NCBI GenBank assembly: GCA_019096065.1
Contig: JAGUCH010000008.1
Location: 4,655,001 to 4,719,000, forward strand
Origin: Paracyclopina nana
Taxonomy: Eukaryota > Arthropoda > Copepoda > Cyclopoida > Cyclopettidae
Length of the DNA: 64,000 nucleotides
Direction of reading: 5' to 3'
Below the pieces are notes generated by a model that saw only the letters and a program-made list of their open reading frames with translations, did no database searches and was not told the DNA's origin. Both the position numbers and the translations under genes were made by a program. Below, one piece after another: positions 26,125 through 39,364 of the stretch (positions are counted from its first letter, which is position 1; each line of letters begins with the position of its first letter).

Positions 26125-27115
26125 CTAGTTGAAGGCCACAGGGAGTTGGAGCCTGAAGGAGGAAAAGCTGTCAAAAATGCTCTTAAGTATGAACTCCCTT
26201 TTTTCTCTATATATCAAACCTGAGAAGAATAATGAGCCATAGCTGAAATGTATCGAATCTTTTTGGTGGTGAGTCTCCACAGTTTGCGCCTCGTTGCTCA
26301 ATGTGGCAATGGAAGAGACACATCTGAGGCCAAGGCTGAGTTGACCAGGTTGATTACGAAACGAGGCCTCGGTCACCTTGAAATCGAGGCCCAATATGGC
26401 CGTTTCGAGGCCATCCTCGTGCTGAATTGGCGGATATGGATGGAGAAGGTCTGGAGGCGCCTGCGAAAAATTGCGGTCACACGATCAGATAAACTTTTTG
26501 TTGATTCCCGCCGTCCGTGATCGCCAATAAATTAATAGTTGGGCCAAAAGTTTGTCATTATGTACCTACCTCTCGGTTATTGATGTACCAGTGCAAAGTT
26601 GCGGCTGGTTTGGACCGATCCGAAGTGCAATTGACCCTGACAAAATCGCCCACGTGGTAAGTATGTTTACCACCGGAAATGCGCGGTCGGCTGTTGGGGA
26701 GAACGATCACGCTTAACCGGTTTCTCTGAGATACTGTGTTGAAAAGTGGGGCTTCGGCTGAGACTTCACACCTATAACTGCCGGCACTATTTAAATTGAG
26801 GCTCAGCAAAGTGACAACGTTCTTGTCAGATCTTCTCTCCTAAAAGGTATTGGAATCCCAATTTTTCTCATGTTTGACTTAATGTAGTAAAGTTATTATT
26901 CACGTCAACTTTGACTCCAGGCAGGGAGAAAACGGTGATTTTTTGGTCTCTTTCGCCAGGAATGTAGCGGTAAAATTCATTGCCTTCTTTGTACCACTTG
27001 ATAGAGTATAATTCCTCTCCCTCTAGGTCGTAATAGCAACTCAGCGTGGCCTCGTCCCCAATGAACTTGTAACTAGGCACGTCGATCCTCGTGAGCCTCA
27101 CACATTCCACGAATC
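26125..27115 (-). CDS. Second beaten-path (Beat) family immunoglobulin protein, 5' end missing
   Basis: Three minus-strand exons join in phase: 27115-26904, 26839-26570 and 26460-26125. Ig1 shows LSCYYDLEGEELYSIKWYKE followed by NEFYRYIPG, the Beat signature, and its second Cys in SYRCEVSAEAPLF. Ig2 shows RPRISGGKHTYHVGDFVRVN, then NCTSDRSKPAATLHWYIN, then HEDGLETAILGLDFKVTEAS and the closing LSLGLRCVSSIATL. The match to Beat proteins is closer than for the plus-strand gene at 8.5-17.7 kb. The protein ends without a clear anchor, so it may be secreted. The signal-peptide exon must lie at higher coordinates (preceding exon ending in phase 1) and was not found. Its compact introns (64 and 109 bp) contrast with the transposon-expanded introns of the other beat gene. 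Confidence 0.9.
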
Positions 27116-30100
27116 CTGCAAGAATAAAGACAAACTTTGACCGATATTTTTCTCAACCCAAAAAAGGGGGAGAACGAAGTACATTAGCACAACTTTTTTT
27201 TACTCTTCTGCTCCTCACAAAACTCATTTACGTTCAAATAGTCCCATTTCTTTGAAATAGACCTATTAAAGCCAAGTTGTAGCAAGAGTTTCAATTTTTC
27301 CTTCTGCTAATAATAGGCTTTCCAGGTTGAAGCTATCACGTGCTCGCGCAAAAATGCCGCGCGTTTGTTGTGCTACACTTTATGGGCCATCAAATGGCAC
27401 ATCACGAAGTATATACACTCCTATCTGAAATTGGCTTTTGAACCGCTCGCAAAGAATCAGTTTGAACATGAGAGGCTCAAAATCCCACAAGAATGAGAGA
27501 CAAAGTTTGCATTTTGATTTTGAGGTCGTCCTCTAGCTCTCGTGGGGTTCGTTTTCTCATGCATTTTTATTTGTGTGGTGCCAAAATGTTGCAGCAGTCT
27601 ATATACTGTGTAAGTAGGTGGTGTCCAAAATGGCCATTATTTTTCATAGTCATGCATATTATATTTGCCGCTAAAATCGATGAGTTAAAAGGTGTGGAAC
27701 TGTACAAATATCATTAGATGGCCGCGATCTTTTTTACTTAAGGGTCTTGCTGCTTTTTCTTGGCAAACACTATAATGGCCAAGATTAAGGCCGAAAGGTC
27801 GTTTAGATTCCGAATTTATGGAGGATTTTGGGCTCACCAAACCAAACCACATAGGCGTGGGCGAAAAAAGAAATACTAAATGGCAACTTATAGGAGCTCG
27901 TTTTATTTGTCGATTTCCCTCCATTCAACTATGGGCCATTATTATGGGTAGAGTATATGGAAAGAAAGACTTTAACCTTTTTGAGGATTCGCTGCAAGGC
28001 CATAAAATTTGCGTAAGCAGCTTAGGCAAGTTAAGGTAGAGGAGGACATTAAGTTTCTGTCTTGTTTTTGCCCGAAAAAAGTTGGCGGCATTACCTCCAC
28101 AAAGCCTCTCTCTCAAAATCTAGGAATTGCATATTGAGGTTTTCCCCTTTTATGGAAAAGATTCCAGCCCCAGCTGCAAGATTCTTCCTTATGGAAAAAA
28201 GTTTTGCCAACTCTATTTTCCGCGTGATTTCCCTCATAATAATATCCGTACGAAATATGTCCTCACAGCTTCATGATCCATTGAAGAAGGAAACTTTGAG
28301 AGCAGCTCAATTTTCTCGGGATTCTTGCTTTTATAATAGTGCGGTATACGTAGGCGTGGATACACTGGCCAAGAGATGTTTTGAGTTCAGTCCAATCATC
28401 GGCACCTTCTTAAAGAGTGAGAGAGAGTGTGCTACTCAAGGCCAAAAAGGCCAACTTTGAGAAAGTACACAGTGACCCTTTAAATTGACATGCATTCAAA
28501 ATGCTTAATTGCATGGGTCACCTTTTACTGAAAAAGAAAGCATCTATGAATGTAGTATGAATGCTATACCAACTATTTTTCAAGAAGTCATGATGGATTT
28601 GCCTCACTGTGATCTCCAATATTTTTGAAGATTTGAAAAGTTATACCCTATATGAGGACATCAAACAGAAGTCAAACGCAATTTTCAAGCCTTGCTTGAT
28701 TGCGATCAGATCGCGCATATCTGCCATGTCTATGCTTATAAGCCAAAAAGCCGATATGTGAGATTTTTGCGGCATCCGATCAGTAGAAGTAGTGCTTTGA
28801 ATTGGGACAAAGTTTGGCCAAGAAGAACCTAGGCAGACTCAAGGAGCTTCTTGATGAGACGTGAGATGTTTGCAGAAGAAGCATTCAAGCAGTAATCGTT
28901 ATAATGCTACAAAATGTACTACAGCGTCGTCGTTGGATTGCAGAGAAGAGCTTGCATGCAGTTTGATCTTATTATGCGACGCCAGCTAGGTCACCATGGT
29001 TATAATCGTGGTACACTCCAAATTGACATCATGACAAGGCGGTTTGATACAATTACATTTCTGCCCACTCAGACATATCCAGATGAAGATGACTTCCAGA
29101 TGATTCAGCAAGGATTTCGAGCAGCTTCGAGCGAAGAAGAAAAAAGCTCCTAAGCCCATTTCAGGACCCCATTTAAAAGAAGTTTCATTAGTAATTTAGA
29201 TGTTATCAGGCAAGTGTGTAAATTCCACTTTCACAGCTAGCTTTGTGCCATAATGGCACTTCATTCCAAATGGAGCTTTCATCGTTTTATTAATGGCATC
29301 AGCTATATTTCCCCCAACTAACCAACCAACAACTCTATAAATAGCAGTAACATCATGATGCTATGCAAATAGCTATAAAAGGCACACAATGTATTTTTTG
29401 TGTTTCCTCCCCCCCAGGGTCCACTTTGAGGTGTCCAAAGCCCAGCAGCAGTAATAATAGCTAGCTAGAAATGCTACAAAAAAATCCCCTATTTTCCCTA
29501 TTTGGGTGGGAGGATCCGGCACCTAAATAATCATTGATCTTTTGTCTCTCTATCCTTGAGAGTGCTGTGACGAATTAAGTTTCTAGTACTCGGTCCTCCT
29601 TTTCCTTGTCTCCAGATTATTGCAAGTTAGGATTACGATGATCTGCATCTGGATAGCCACCATCACAAATTATCGACCCCTTTCCCCCACTTGAAGATGT
29701 ATTATACTACTTGGACACCACGTGTTTGAGAGCTGCTCATTTCATCCACTCAATTGGGCGTTGACTAGCTCTTGATGCTTAAGGGGGAAAAAGCTTTCTA
29801 ATTTCTAGGTTTTGTTTACCAATAGGCTTATATGGAGTTTTACCACCAAAAAAATGGGTTTAAAATAGAGCAATCCAACTTATGAGAGGGACCTTTAAGA
29901 AATTGCAGTTTTGAGTGAAACATAGCTAGAGTAAATTAAATAGTGACAAATCCAGGGAGTTTTGTTGAGCAACTGACTGTTATGTCCTGGCTGGAATATG
30001 TTCATTTAAACCAAGTCAATTTGTATGCTCGCATCATTAGCTCTGGCAAAGGAAAAGTTTCACTGGATTGAACAACAAATGAAGTCTCAGGGATAAAATA

Positions 30101-33100
30101 GGGGACAAACTTTCTGCGTGAGGCTGCATTAATTAGTCCCACTCTTATTTTCTGCTGCGACGTTTTTACAGATGAAACAGTCACAGTGGCAACATTGCAC
30201 AGTGGCGGAAAAGACTGCAGAAATGTCTCCCCTCCAGCTGCCTTAATGAAAGGCCGAATTCATTAGCATTCAAAGCTCTGTAGAGTATAAAAAGGCCGTT
30301 CTATAAATTGTAGTACGACTAGCTACGTTACTATACAGCCTACATGGATTTTTTTCTCAGTGTGAGTGTTTAGTTTGCGGAAAACCATGCATGCCTAAAC
30401 TGCAGCCAACTAGAAGAAAAAACAAAAACAGTGGAGAGAGAAAAAGTTTCCCTTTGGTGGCAGAAAGGGAATGAATTGATTAAGTCGCAGTATACTAGTA
30501 CGTATAGCATATACTAACGAAAAACTTTCCTCCCAAAAAGAATAGCATAACCCAGAAGGTCGTTTTCGTCTGGTTCATGCCCAGCTAACTACGCCCCCTT
30601 TTTTGCTGCTTGTATGTCCTCTAATTAAGGCAACAGCGAGCTGCGAGCTAGCGAGCAGCTATGGCTATACGTAGTAGCATATTTCCAGCAAGCTTCAGAA
30701 ATTAGGCTGTTCATTGCTCTTCTAATCTTTTGATAAGTGACTAGCTTTGATATTGTTGTTTTGGGGCCATCTCGTAACGCTAATAGAAACACGTTTGCAT
30801 TTTCCCCTTGGCTAGCCACGAGAGGCCATCAATCTTAAGGAAATTGGCCGATGCAAGTGACGACTCTACATCAAGTATGTGAGTGTGCATAGCAGGGTAA
30901 TCAGAGCTGCTGCTGCTACTACTATACACTGTTTAGAGCTCGAATCTTAACTTGTCTTTCTCTCTTGCTTAGCCTTACGATGCCCTTGGGAGGAGCGAGC
31001 CAAAAAGGCTGCAATGAATATAAACAGTACTACAACAACTTCTGCTCCTCGATAATTGTCTTTGACATGCTATCAACTGAGGAATTCTTTTGGTGTCTTT
31101 CAGCATTTTTATTAGGCGCAATTAACCATAGCCTAAATGGCTCTATATAGTGACCCACTTAATATTCCGCGAGTGTAGTTTATGAAATAATCCTGTGCTT
31201 CGCAAGTTTTGGAACTACATACTTTGTCCTAGTATTATTATGCCACTAAATGAGCACATCCGGCATTGCCTTGTCAAAGTTACGCGCTATATATAGCAGC
31301 AGCGTTTCTCATATACATAGCAATTATAAGTGGCACGGAAAAAAGCCACGAGCTTTCGAGAGAAGCCATCGAGTCGAAACTCATCCGAGCCATTTTAGCA
31401 TGAAAGCTTTCAAATAAAAATGTTGCAAGCAGGAACCTTCTTCATAAGAAGAAATCAGCTGCTGTCGTTGCGCAATGCTATCGCTGTAACAAGGAACAGG
31501 AAAGTGCATTGCAAAAAAGACGGATGAATGTGTAACAACAGACGAGCTTTGAGCTGGGGGGCAAATCTGTGGTTTCCTCCAATATGTTCTCAGGAGTGAA
31601 AGCTGCTAACGATGATTGAATACCGAGAACCAGCTCAGTTTCCATTAACACTTCTAATCCCTCTCTCAGCTGAGATGAAATAAATGAAGTCGCGGCAGCG
31701 TGAGCGTTAGCAACAACAAAAAGCTGCGCAAATTAGCCAGCTCTACTCATATACTGACCGCAAAACTCAGCCAAGCCTCCGCAGCTGACGATTGATTGAT
31801 CTAAAAAAACTTGCTTTTATCAGCTTTTATCATCGAGTTGAAAGGAAGTGCTGCTACTCCACCTAAAGTGATAATATTTCCTTTCCATCAAAAGGAGCTG
31901 GCAAAAAAACTTGATATTATACGCTTGGTAAGAATCGTGAGCTCTTTGTTAACCTACTTTGTAGATACTATTTTATGGCTATTGCGATTCGGAATTATTA
32001 TGGTGAAGCTGGGTCACAATTCACAGCAATGGCACTTAATCATGTTGCACAAAAAAGTTGGAGCTAGTAGTACAAAGATTGGCCCACATCAGTTGATAAA
32101 TGTGCGGCCTCTTTTGAAAGCAAATCAGCAAGCTTTCCATCCCTTTTCTTGCGCTACACAAAGCCTCCCTTTCTTTTTTCTCCTTTTGCAGTTGGATACC
32201 TCTTGTGATTGTAGACAAGTCGACATTAAGCCTCGAATTGCCCACTTTTCTTGGCTTGACAACACTGCACAAGATGTCCCATTTGTCAGCAAAAGATTTA
32301 GAGGGTTGTGTGCGTACTGTTACGCGTGCAATGCAACTTCCAAAACCAAAAATTCAATTTGCATTAGGACCCTTGCATGAGCCCTTTATAGACTTGACTT
32401 TGGAGGCCAAGAAGGAGGAGAGGTTGAACAATGCACCACATGGTGGAAACCTGACTAATAACGGCAATTTTGCCACTTTTGTATTTTTACATGGCTCCCC
32501 ACCAATTAGGAGAAAATTGACAAAAAAGGCCGCAGAGTAAATTGTGGAACACGAGTGGCGGCCTGTGTTATTTGCCAAATGCCTATGCACTTTTCCGCCA
32601 TGGTGTTGTCATACCATTTCTGACCTTTTCCCGACATGTTTAACCAACTGTGTTGAAGAAGTTAGCGTTCGTCGTCGACCACACACAAAAGTTTTCCACT
32701 TTTTCAATTTCCAGAAAATAAAAGTTTTCTTCATGGCTGTGCAAATAAGGTCCTTTGAATACTAAACTAAAGCAATCAAGCTGTATGGAGAAGCTGAGGA
32801 AACCTTCACCAGCCCGAAAATCTAAAAGAGTAATTGATTCAAGTTGGTGTACTGTTCTTGACAGCAGACACTTCTTCCAAAGGAGCAAAAAGGAAGAAGT
32901 TGCAACTTTTGTTATTCTACTAATGCCTTTCACAAAGTGACCCTAATTGATTTGTTGGCTTGGATGACGAAAGTCATTACAGCCTACCACTTTTCCCAAT
33001 GTAAGTTATGTATAGGGGTGCTTTTGGCCTCCTGGAATCATTACCTGCAGATCCAGCCCTGGGTGAAAAATGCACGAAATGACCAGTGCGCCATGGCTAA

Positions 33101-35880
33101 TACATATGACTGTGACAGATATTTTTACTTGGGTGGATTTTGCTCCTTTTGAAAAGGCAAATTATTTGCCTAGCTTGTTATTTATAGGGCAGCTAAGATT
33201 ATAAATTGCACTTGGCAGTAATAATGCTGTAGTTGCTTGTATACCATGGCTGTTTTACCAACATTGCAGCTGCAGCAGTAAACTTCCACACCGTTATACC
33301 TTTTCCCCTCTTATTTATTGTTTCATCCTAAATTTAGCTCAGCTGACTCAATTGAGTTTTAAAAAGGGCCCTTTCTAGACTTTTGTGAATAGTGGTATAT
33401 ATTGTGGTAGTATGACAAGAAGCCTTTCTTGGCCACATGTTGCCATAGGAAAGTTAGAGAGTCTTGGCAATAAAAGCCTACTTGAAAAATGACGTGCTGA
33501 GTGAGAGTTGTATTTGACCCTGTATTTTACAGTAAAGGAGCAGGGGGAAACAAAAAGTATTGAGAACAGCAGCTTCAGTAGCAAATTCCCTAACATCAAA
33601 CGCAAATTGGCTTTCAATACTTTTGGCCGCGAGAGTGTTTCATGATGGCGCATATTTAACAGCATTAAAAGCATGATGTTGGCCTATTTTTCAAGACTCA
33701 TCTATGCTGCACTTCGTCATTGGACAAATGAATCCCGAGGGAGAGAAACAAGTTGATTATGCACTCGAGACCATCATGGAATTTCTGCTTATGCATTTTT
33801 CGTCTATATAGTATAGCATAGCTCACAGTCATAATAATCGTTAGTGACTGGTGCTGCAAAAGAAATAGCAACTAATATTTACGTGACAGCATTATTATTC
33901 GTATTTACGCTAATCTTTCTTGACATAAAAGAATAACTTCCTTCTGGCGACTCACACCATGATTACCACTAATACCTGAGGTCAATACCACGCCATGCCA
34001 CGTACTAGTACATCAAGATTATACTAGCAATTGTGCACTACCATTTTTGGGAAAACTTAGAGTAACAAGTACTTTTGCACGAAGTGTCAGTGCACAATTC
34101 TATTAGTATAACTATACATTCAATAGCATACCATGTAAGTTGTGGTTATAGTACGTAGTGCACAACTAGATTACCAATCTAGCTAAAAATGGTTCTTGCC
34201 AACTTGGGAATCACTGAAGGCCTTAGCTAATGAAGAGGAAAGTACCTAAGAGGCTTTCTTTGGGACGATCTCTAATGACGAGGAGGTAATTAACAAGAAC
34301 AGCATTGCTTTCATGTCTCACCAAAATACGACTGAATATGCATGTAATATAGGATTACGTAGAAGAAAACACGCACAGCCTACTTTATTCAAGTTAACTT
34401 TGCTGCTGCTATTTGATCGTCGTTGGCCAATGCAATTGTGAAACCTTTTGTTGAGATTTGCAACTTTTGGCCTGGCTAATATCTAATGTTACTTCAAAGG
34501 TCGAACGAAAAATATCACCTGCCTGGCGTAACTGAATGAAAGCCCAGCTATGATGTAATTGCTTACACTTAAAGACCTGTCTACCTTGCTTTATGCCATC
34601 CAATGTATGTGACGATTTCAATCATTCTTTTGTACCAAATGGTGTCAAGTGACATGAAATAAAGTATTTTTGCTCCACAATGGAAAGATCAATGATCATT
34701 GACGTTGAAGAAAACCCTTTCTCTCTTTTTTCAAGTGCAATTTTGTATTCAGTTTCATGGGATACTATCTTGCTGAAAAGCAAGCTAGTCAGCCAGTCTT
34801 AAAATAATGGCAATTGGACCAGTTTGACAAGTGACATTTTGATCACTACTTACCTGACAAGTTGATAAGAGTCAAAAGCCAAAAGCAGATCTTCATATTT
34901 GCCACCCTTTTAGCTTTGGTAGTTGACCAGCATGAAGAAGACTTTTGTGGTCTATAAATGTTATTACCACAATGGTTAATGTTGTCCGACACGCGTTACC
35001 TCTCGAACTGAAGAGACAGCAGCAGCTCCAGCGCTTTTACTGTCGGAAATGGAAAGTGTTATACACTGCTACTGGTATACCACGACTATATACTGTCGTG
35101 CTCTTCGAGGCTCTTCGCGGATTTTTTCCCCTCACTTGCTTTTCATTTTCATAATTAAAGGTCAATTTGGCTAAAAGCTTGCATATAAGGGTGAAGGAAT
35201 TCTGCTAATTAAGAGCTACTTTCTCAACAAAGAAGCTAAGCTGTAATACAGCCACTCTATACCAGCTTATTCATGCAGTGTGAGGAGAAAGGGGAGTGGC
35301 TTTCACTTTTTGAGCCGAGCGTTGAGCCGTAGAATGCCGTTGAAAATACGGAATACAGCTAAACGTCTCGTGAGAGTGACCGAAGATGCGTTCTCCTATA
35401 CATATAGTACTATGAACTTTCAATTCTAATTTTAAGAAATGTTAAAAATTGACTCGAAGCCTAGAATTTTAAAAGTGTTCACAATTAGTTCACTGGATCC
35501 GGCTGCATACAGAGGCTTTGTAAAAAGTTGCAAAACGCTCGAATTAATGCACATGCATGTTATCAACGGTGTAATGAGTGAACTTCTCTGCTACAGTCAT
35601 AAATTGAAAAAGTTCCTAAAATTGCTCGTTTCCACAATATGTAGCATGTAAGATACTACGTAATAGCTAGGATGGCACAAATTGCAAGCATACAATTCGT
35701 ATATAGCCTGACCTGTATTTCAGCGCAAGGAAGAAGGCATGTATCCAAGGTTGCCTAATAATACAGTGTGTGGTAAGGTCAAGTATTTCTCAATTGATCC
35801 TGATTGGCCTGCAACTGTAAGCAAAAGTTTCCCATGCTATTGCTGTAGCATGTAAAAGTATAGAGTAGCCCAGTGTCCCA
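27116..35880. other. Large gene-poor interval, possibly the 5' intron of the minus-strand beat gene
   Basis: About 8.8 kb without a convincing gene. Weak items are 28914-29153 plus (79 codons, perhaps a transposon remnant), 31811-32540 plus (overlapping frames of 189 and 111 codons in different phases, no domain) and an exon-like segment at 35724-35816. The missing first exon of the minus-strand beat gene could lie anywhere here. Confidence 0.4.
35724..35816 (+). other. Isolated exon-like segment, 31 codons
   Basis: A good acceptor (CTGTATTTCAG) and donor (ACT|GTAAGC) bound a 93-nt open frame starting RKEEGMYPRLPNNTVCGKVK. No partner exon was found and the family is unknown; it could be chance. 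Confidence 0.22.
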
Positions 35881-37996
35881 TTAGTCTTCTTGGTCTTTTC
35901 TAGTTGCCTCGTTGCTGCCAACTTTATGCTGTTCTTGCTGCTGCGGTCCATGGGCCATTTTAGATACAGTCATTGTCACTTGCGCCACAGTTTTCCCGTC
36001 CAGCTCAGTGGAGATGCTTACCACGTAGTCCATTTTGTCATCAAGGCCATCAAACCGAGCGCTGTATTTGTACATGGAGTCTACATTCAAGCCAAACTCT
36101 TCGTTTGACATACTTGACGTGGTAGAGGCTGTGGAGAAGCTCTTCTTTGGCAGCGTTGAGTCCATATGGACGATGAGTGATTTCGTCTCACTTGAGATAG
36201 ATGTGAAGTCGGGGATGTCATGGTAGAATTGAGACTTGACTGGAGCCTCGAGGAGGCTCTCATTTTTGTCCAAATGTGCAATTTCCACCGTGTATTCCAG
36301 TTGTGCTCTTGGAATGGTGCGGTGAATGTAAGGGCAAATAGCAGCATCATTCCAAACGACCAATGCTGATCTGGGTGCATCTCCATTATCTTGTGGTAGT
36401 TTTTTGTCTGAAAAAATCAAAGTTGCCGTATTTTAAAATTGTTCTTCGATCAAATAAAATTCAAAGAGCTGGTAATGCCCAAAAGAATGTATTTTCATGC
36501 TAGTCTGTGACCTTCAGTAGATTTTGATACACTTTTTGATCAAAAGATTCCTAACAAAGTGCCGATAAAAAATTCATACGCTAGCTTTAATTTTTTACCT
36601 GCATCGAAAAGTGTTTGGTGGGGTCTTTTGAGGATCACCTGGTGATCCTGCGTCTTCCACAGCCTTTGGAAATGCTTGTCAAACACACAAAGGAGTCGGA
36701 AGCTCTGTGACAATCCGTTTGGCTGCTCTGCTAGCAAGTTCATGAGCAATCGGAAGTCCCTCGCTTTCTTGTCGTAATACATATCTAGACGTATTTCCGG
36801 AGGACAGCCTTCCCCCTTTCCAAGGTTCACGCACGTTTTGGGTATCTCAAGCTCTTCGAAGCTTTTGCTTGAACGCCTCTTGCAGCCAGACAGCACTTTT
36901 TCTAATTTCCCCACTTTGGGGTGAACCAGCCATAATAAATTGTAGCTGGTCAATGCCATGTACCCAATCAGGGAAAAAAGACCGATGAAGTAGACCACCT
37001 GAAAAAGACCCAGGAAAATAAGCAATATAGTACATACATGAGGCTTTCTATATTTCCTTGAATGCTTACATTGAAAAATCTGCTGTTGGGTATAATGCAC
37101 TTATAGAGGATTCCGTGTACATCACAGTCAAAGAGAGGCCGATTTAGGCCTTTGATGTTTGCGAATCCGCTGAAGAAGATGGTCAAGATGACTGACACGA
37201 TCAACTCAACCGTGGTTCTGTAAAGGTAAGAGTCGTGAGCTCGAGAGCTTTTTCTGAATTTCTGCTTCATCTCATGGGAGTTTTTAACAGTCTCCTTCTC
37301 CAGGTTGGCCACGTCTTCTCTATTGAGGGAAGTCTTCACCAAGGAGTTGTACAGGGCCTCCAAGTGCCCCTCGGATCCATAGAACCTTACATTATTTTTA
37401 TCTTGAATTTTGCATGACAGTGGCCTTTTGAAAAATTACTCACTTGATGAAAACCCTCTCCACCATAATTAGCACCATTGGAATCACCATCATGATGAAG
37501 GAAAAATAGAGGAGAAAAGGAGAGACATAAATCTCTGTGCAGTACTTATTGGCATAACTCCTCAGAAATCGAGCTGTTTGGCCCTTGAAAGAATAACATT
37601 TTATTCTACCTTTAGTTGTAACCTCTATTCAAAATGAAGATTTTACTGTACCACGTTGATTGAGTTTGGAGCTATGACGACTTCAGGTTCAACTTCATCC
37701 CATTCTGCATCCAAGGGTTCATCGGGGGTAGGCAGGGAATTTTCTTCCCACAAACTAGGATGCACTGCACACTCGATTGGAGTTCCAGACAAAAATGTCA
37801 TTGGCAGAAGAATGAGGGCTAGAAATTGGCGAAATTGCAGGGGGGAAATTTGCTCTTTTTGAAAGAAGTTCTTACCATATATCACAAAAGAGTACAATAA
37901 GTTGTCTTCCAATGTGTCCCACCAAGGCCTGAAGGCCATTTCAGCATCTGAATGCATCAGAATTTTCTTGCTCAGATCCCCAGCTAAGGCAGCCAT
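35881..37996 (-). CDS. LRRC8/pannexin-like four-TM channel subunit without leucine-rich repeats
   Basis: Six minus-strand exons fit in phase: 37996-37876, 37818-37652, 37583-37444, 37385-37070, 36998-36599 and 36407-35881, giving about 556 residues. After a 40-residue N-terminus containing FRPWWDTLEDNLLYS come TM1 (ALILLPMTFL), an acidic extracellular loop with Cys in IECAV and KYCTEI, TM2 (SPFLLYFSFIMMVIPMVLIM), a cytoplasmic loop, TM3 (ELIVSVILTIFFSGF), a second loop with two Cys (FDCDVHGILYKC) and TM4 (VVYFIGLFSLIGYMALTSYN). This layout, the PWWD motif, the DCxV...YxC loop and the post-TM4 segment DFRLLMNLLAEQPNGLSQSF match the pannexin-like half of LRRC8 volume-regulated anion channels better than innexins. 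The C-terminal ~230 residues show no LRR repeats and are unrecognised. Channel function is inferred. Confidence 0.78.
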
Positions 37997-39364
37997 TTTG
38001 AGTTCTTTTGAGTCACTTGTGGAAGCACCACTATAATGGTACTATATGTATATAGTGTAAACTAGCCGTGCTGGCTTGTATGTGGCAAATGAATGTTGAC
38101 TTAACCACCACCAAAGAAAATACTAGCCGCACTCAAACCCTCGAAGATCGATCACCTTGAGTCATGTGAATATAGTGTTTGCTTTTGGATGAAACTGCAA
38201 CTGATGAGCCCAGTCTATATCATCTTAATCATGGTGTATAGTATATACTGCTTTATCAATTCTTCTGCGTATATCGCGTCCTTTCATCTTTCAAAATAAG
38301 AGATAAGAGGGCCACAACACAAGTCCAAGTGTGAAATGTGATAAAACTTTTGCGATTTTCTGCATTGTTTTAGGAGAATTATTACATAGTTGTTGCTCCC
38401 ATGGTCAAGTTTAGAAAAATAGGTTAGCCCCCCTCATTCATCCGGATTGGCTACATTTCAGCTCATGCATGAGGCTAAGCAATAAATGACTCAATGGTTA
38501 CTAGTAACTTTAGAGCTTTGCATGAATCAGCTTTAACAAACGTGCGTTGTTGACAAATGCTTCATAGTATTCCTCGCAAAATAATGAATGAGCTTGTTGC
38601 TTTGACATTCAAAAGTTTTGTTTTGCCTGAGATGCGAGAAGCGTTAAATAATTCAAAAACCATAATTTACTCGTACTTTTTATTTGAAATCGTATCTTGT
38701 TGCAGACAATTGATATCGAGATGTCTTGCAATTTTCGATAGGCGCTTGTAAAATCTACAGCGCAATAAAAACGATTAGGTAATCACTAATTAATTGCTTT
38801 TATATTTGAAGTATTTTAAGTATGGAGCATAGAGTAGCCATATAGCGACGGTCAAGGTTCAGTGAATAGAAATGAAATTACTTCCGACATTTTCCTTTTT
38901 ATTCTCCAATAATATGGATAGTAGGATGCGTTGTTGTAAGGAACAGACTCCTTTGAATAATGCGCGACACTTTTAAATACTTGCCTATTATTTTTGCAGC
39001 AAAAATAAGTATACATATAATAATTTACACGAGGCTATGATACACATTGGATTGTACGCGCCCATTGCTGCCAAGGGAGGGCTAGTAGCTGGCTTTTTTT
39101 TTGGTTGTCCTCGACAGCAATTACACAGAATTAGTATACAGAATATCTGACTGCAAGAAGTAGTTGAGAAAATCATGTCTGGGAGATCATTGCGAGCTCA
39201 ACGCTTATGATCTCATTTCATTGAGGGTACGGAATATTGGCCGAAAAATAGTAGCTTGCTTATGAGATCATGCAAAATTTTGTTGTTGGGTGTGGCTGTT
39301 ATCTGGCAGTCTCGGCTTTTTAAGTCTAAACTTAGTCTGAAAGACCAATGTTCACCGTCAATGT
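37997..39364. other. Intergenic between the LRRC8-like gene and LBR
   Basis: No supported gene. The AT-rich upstream flank of the LRRC8-like gene presumably holds its promoter; no clear TATA box or initiator was identified. Confidence 0.45.

Noticed and set aside
31811-32540. Plus-strand overlapping frames of 189 and 111 codons
   Set aside because: The second has an acceptor and coding-like sequence, but no partner exon or known domain; kept only as a note.
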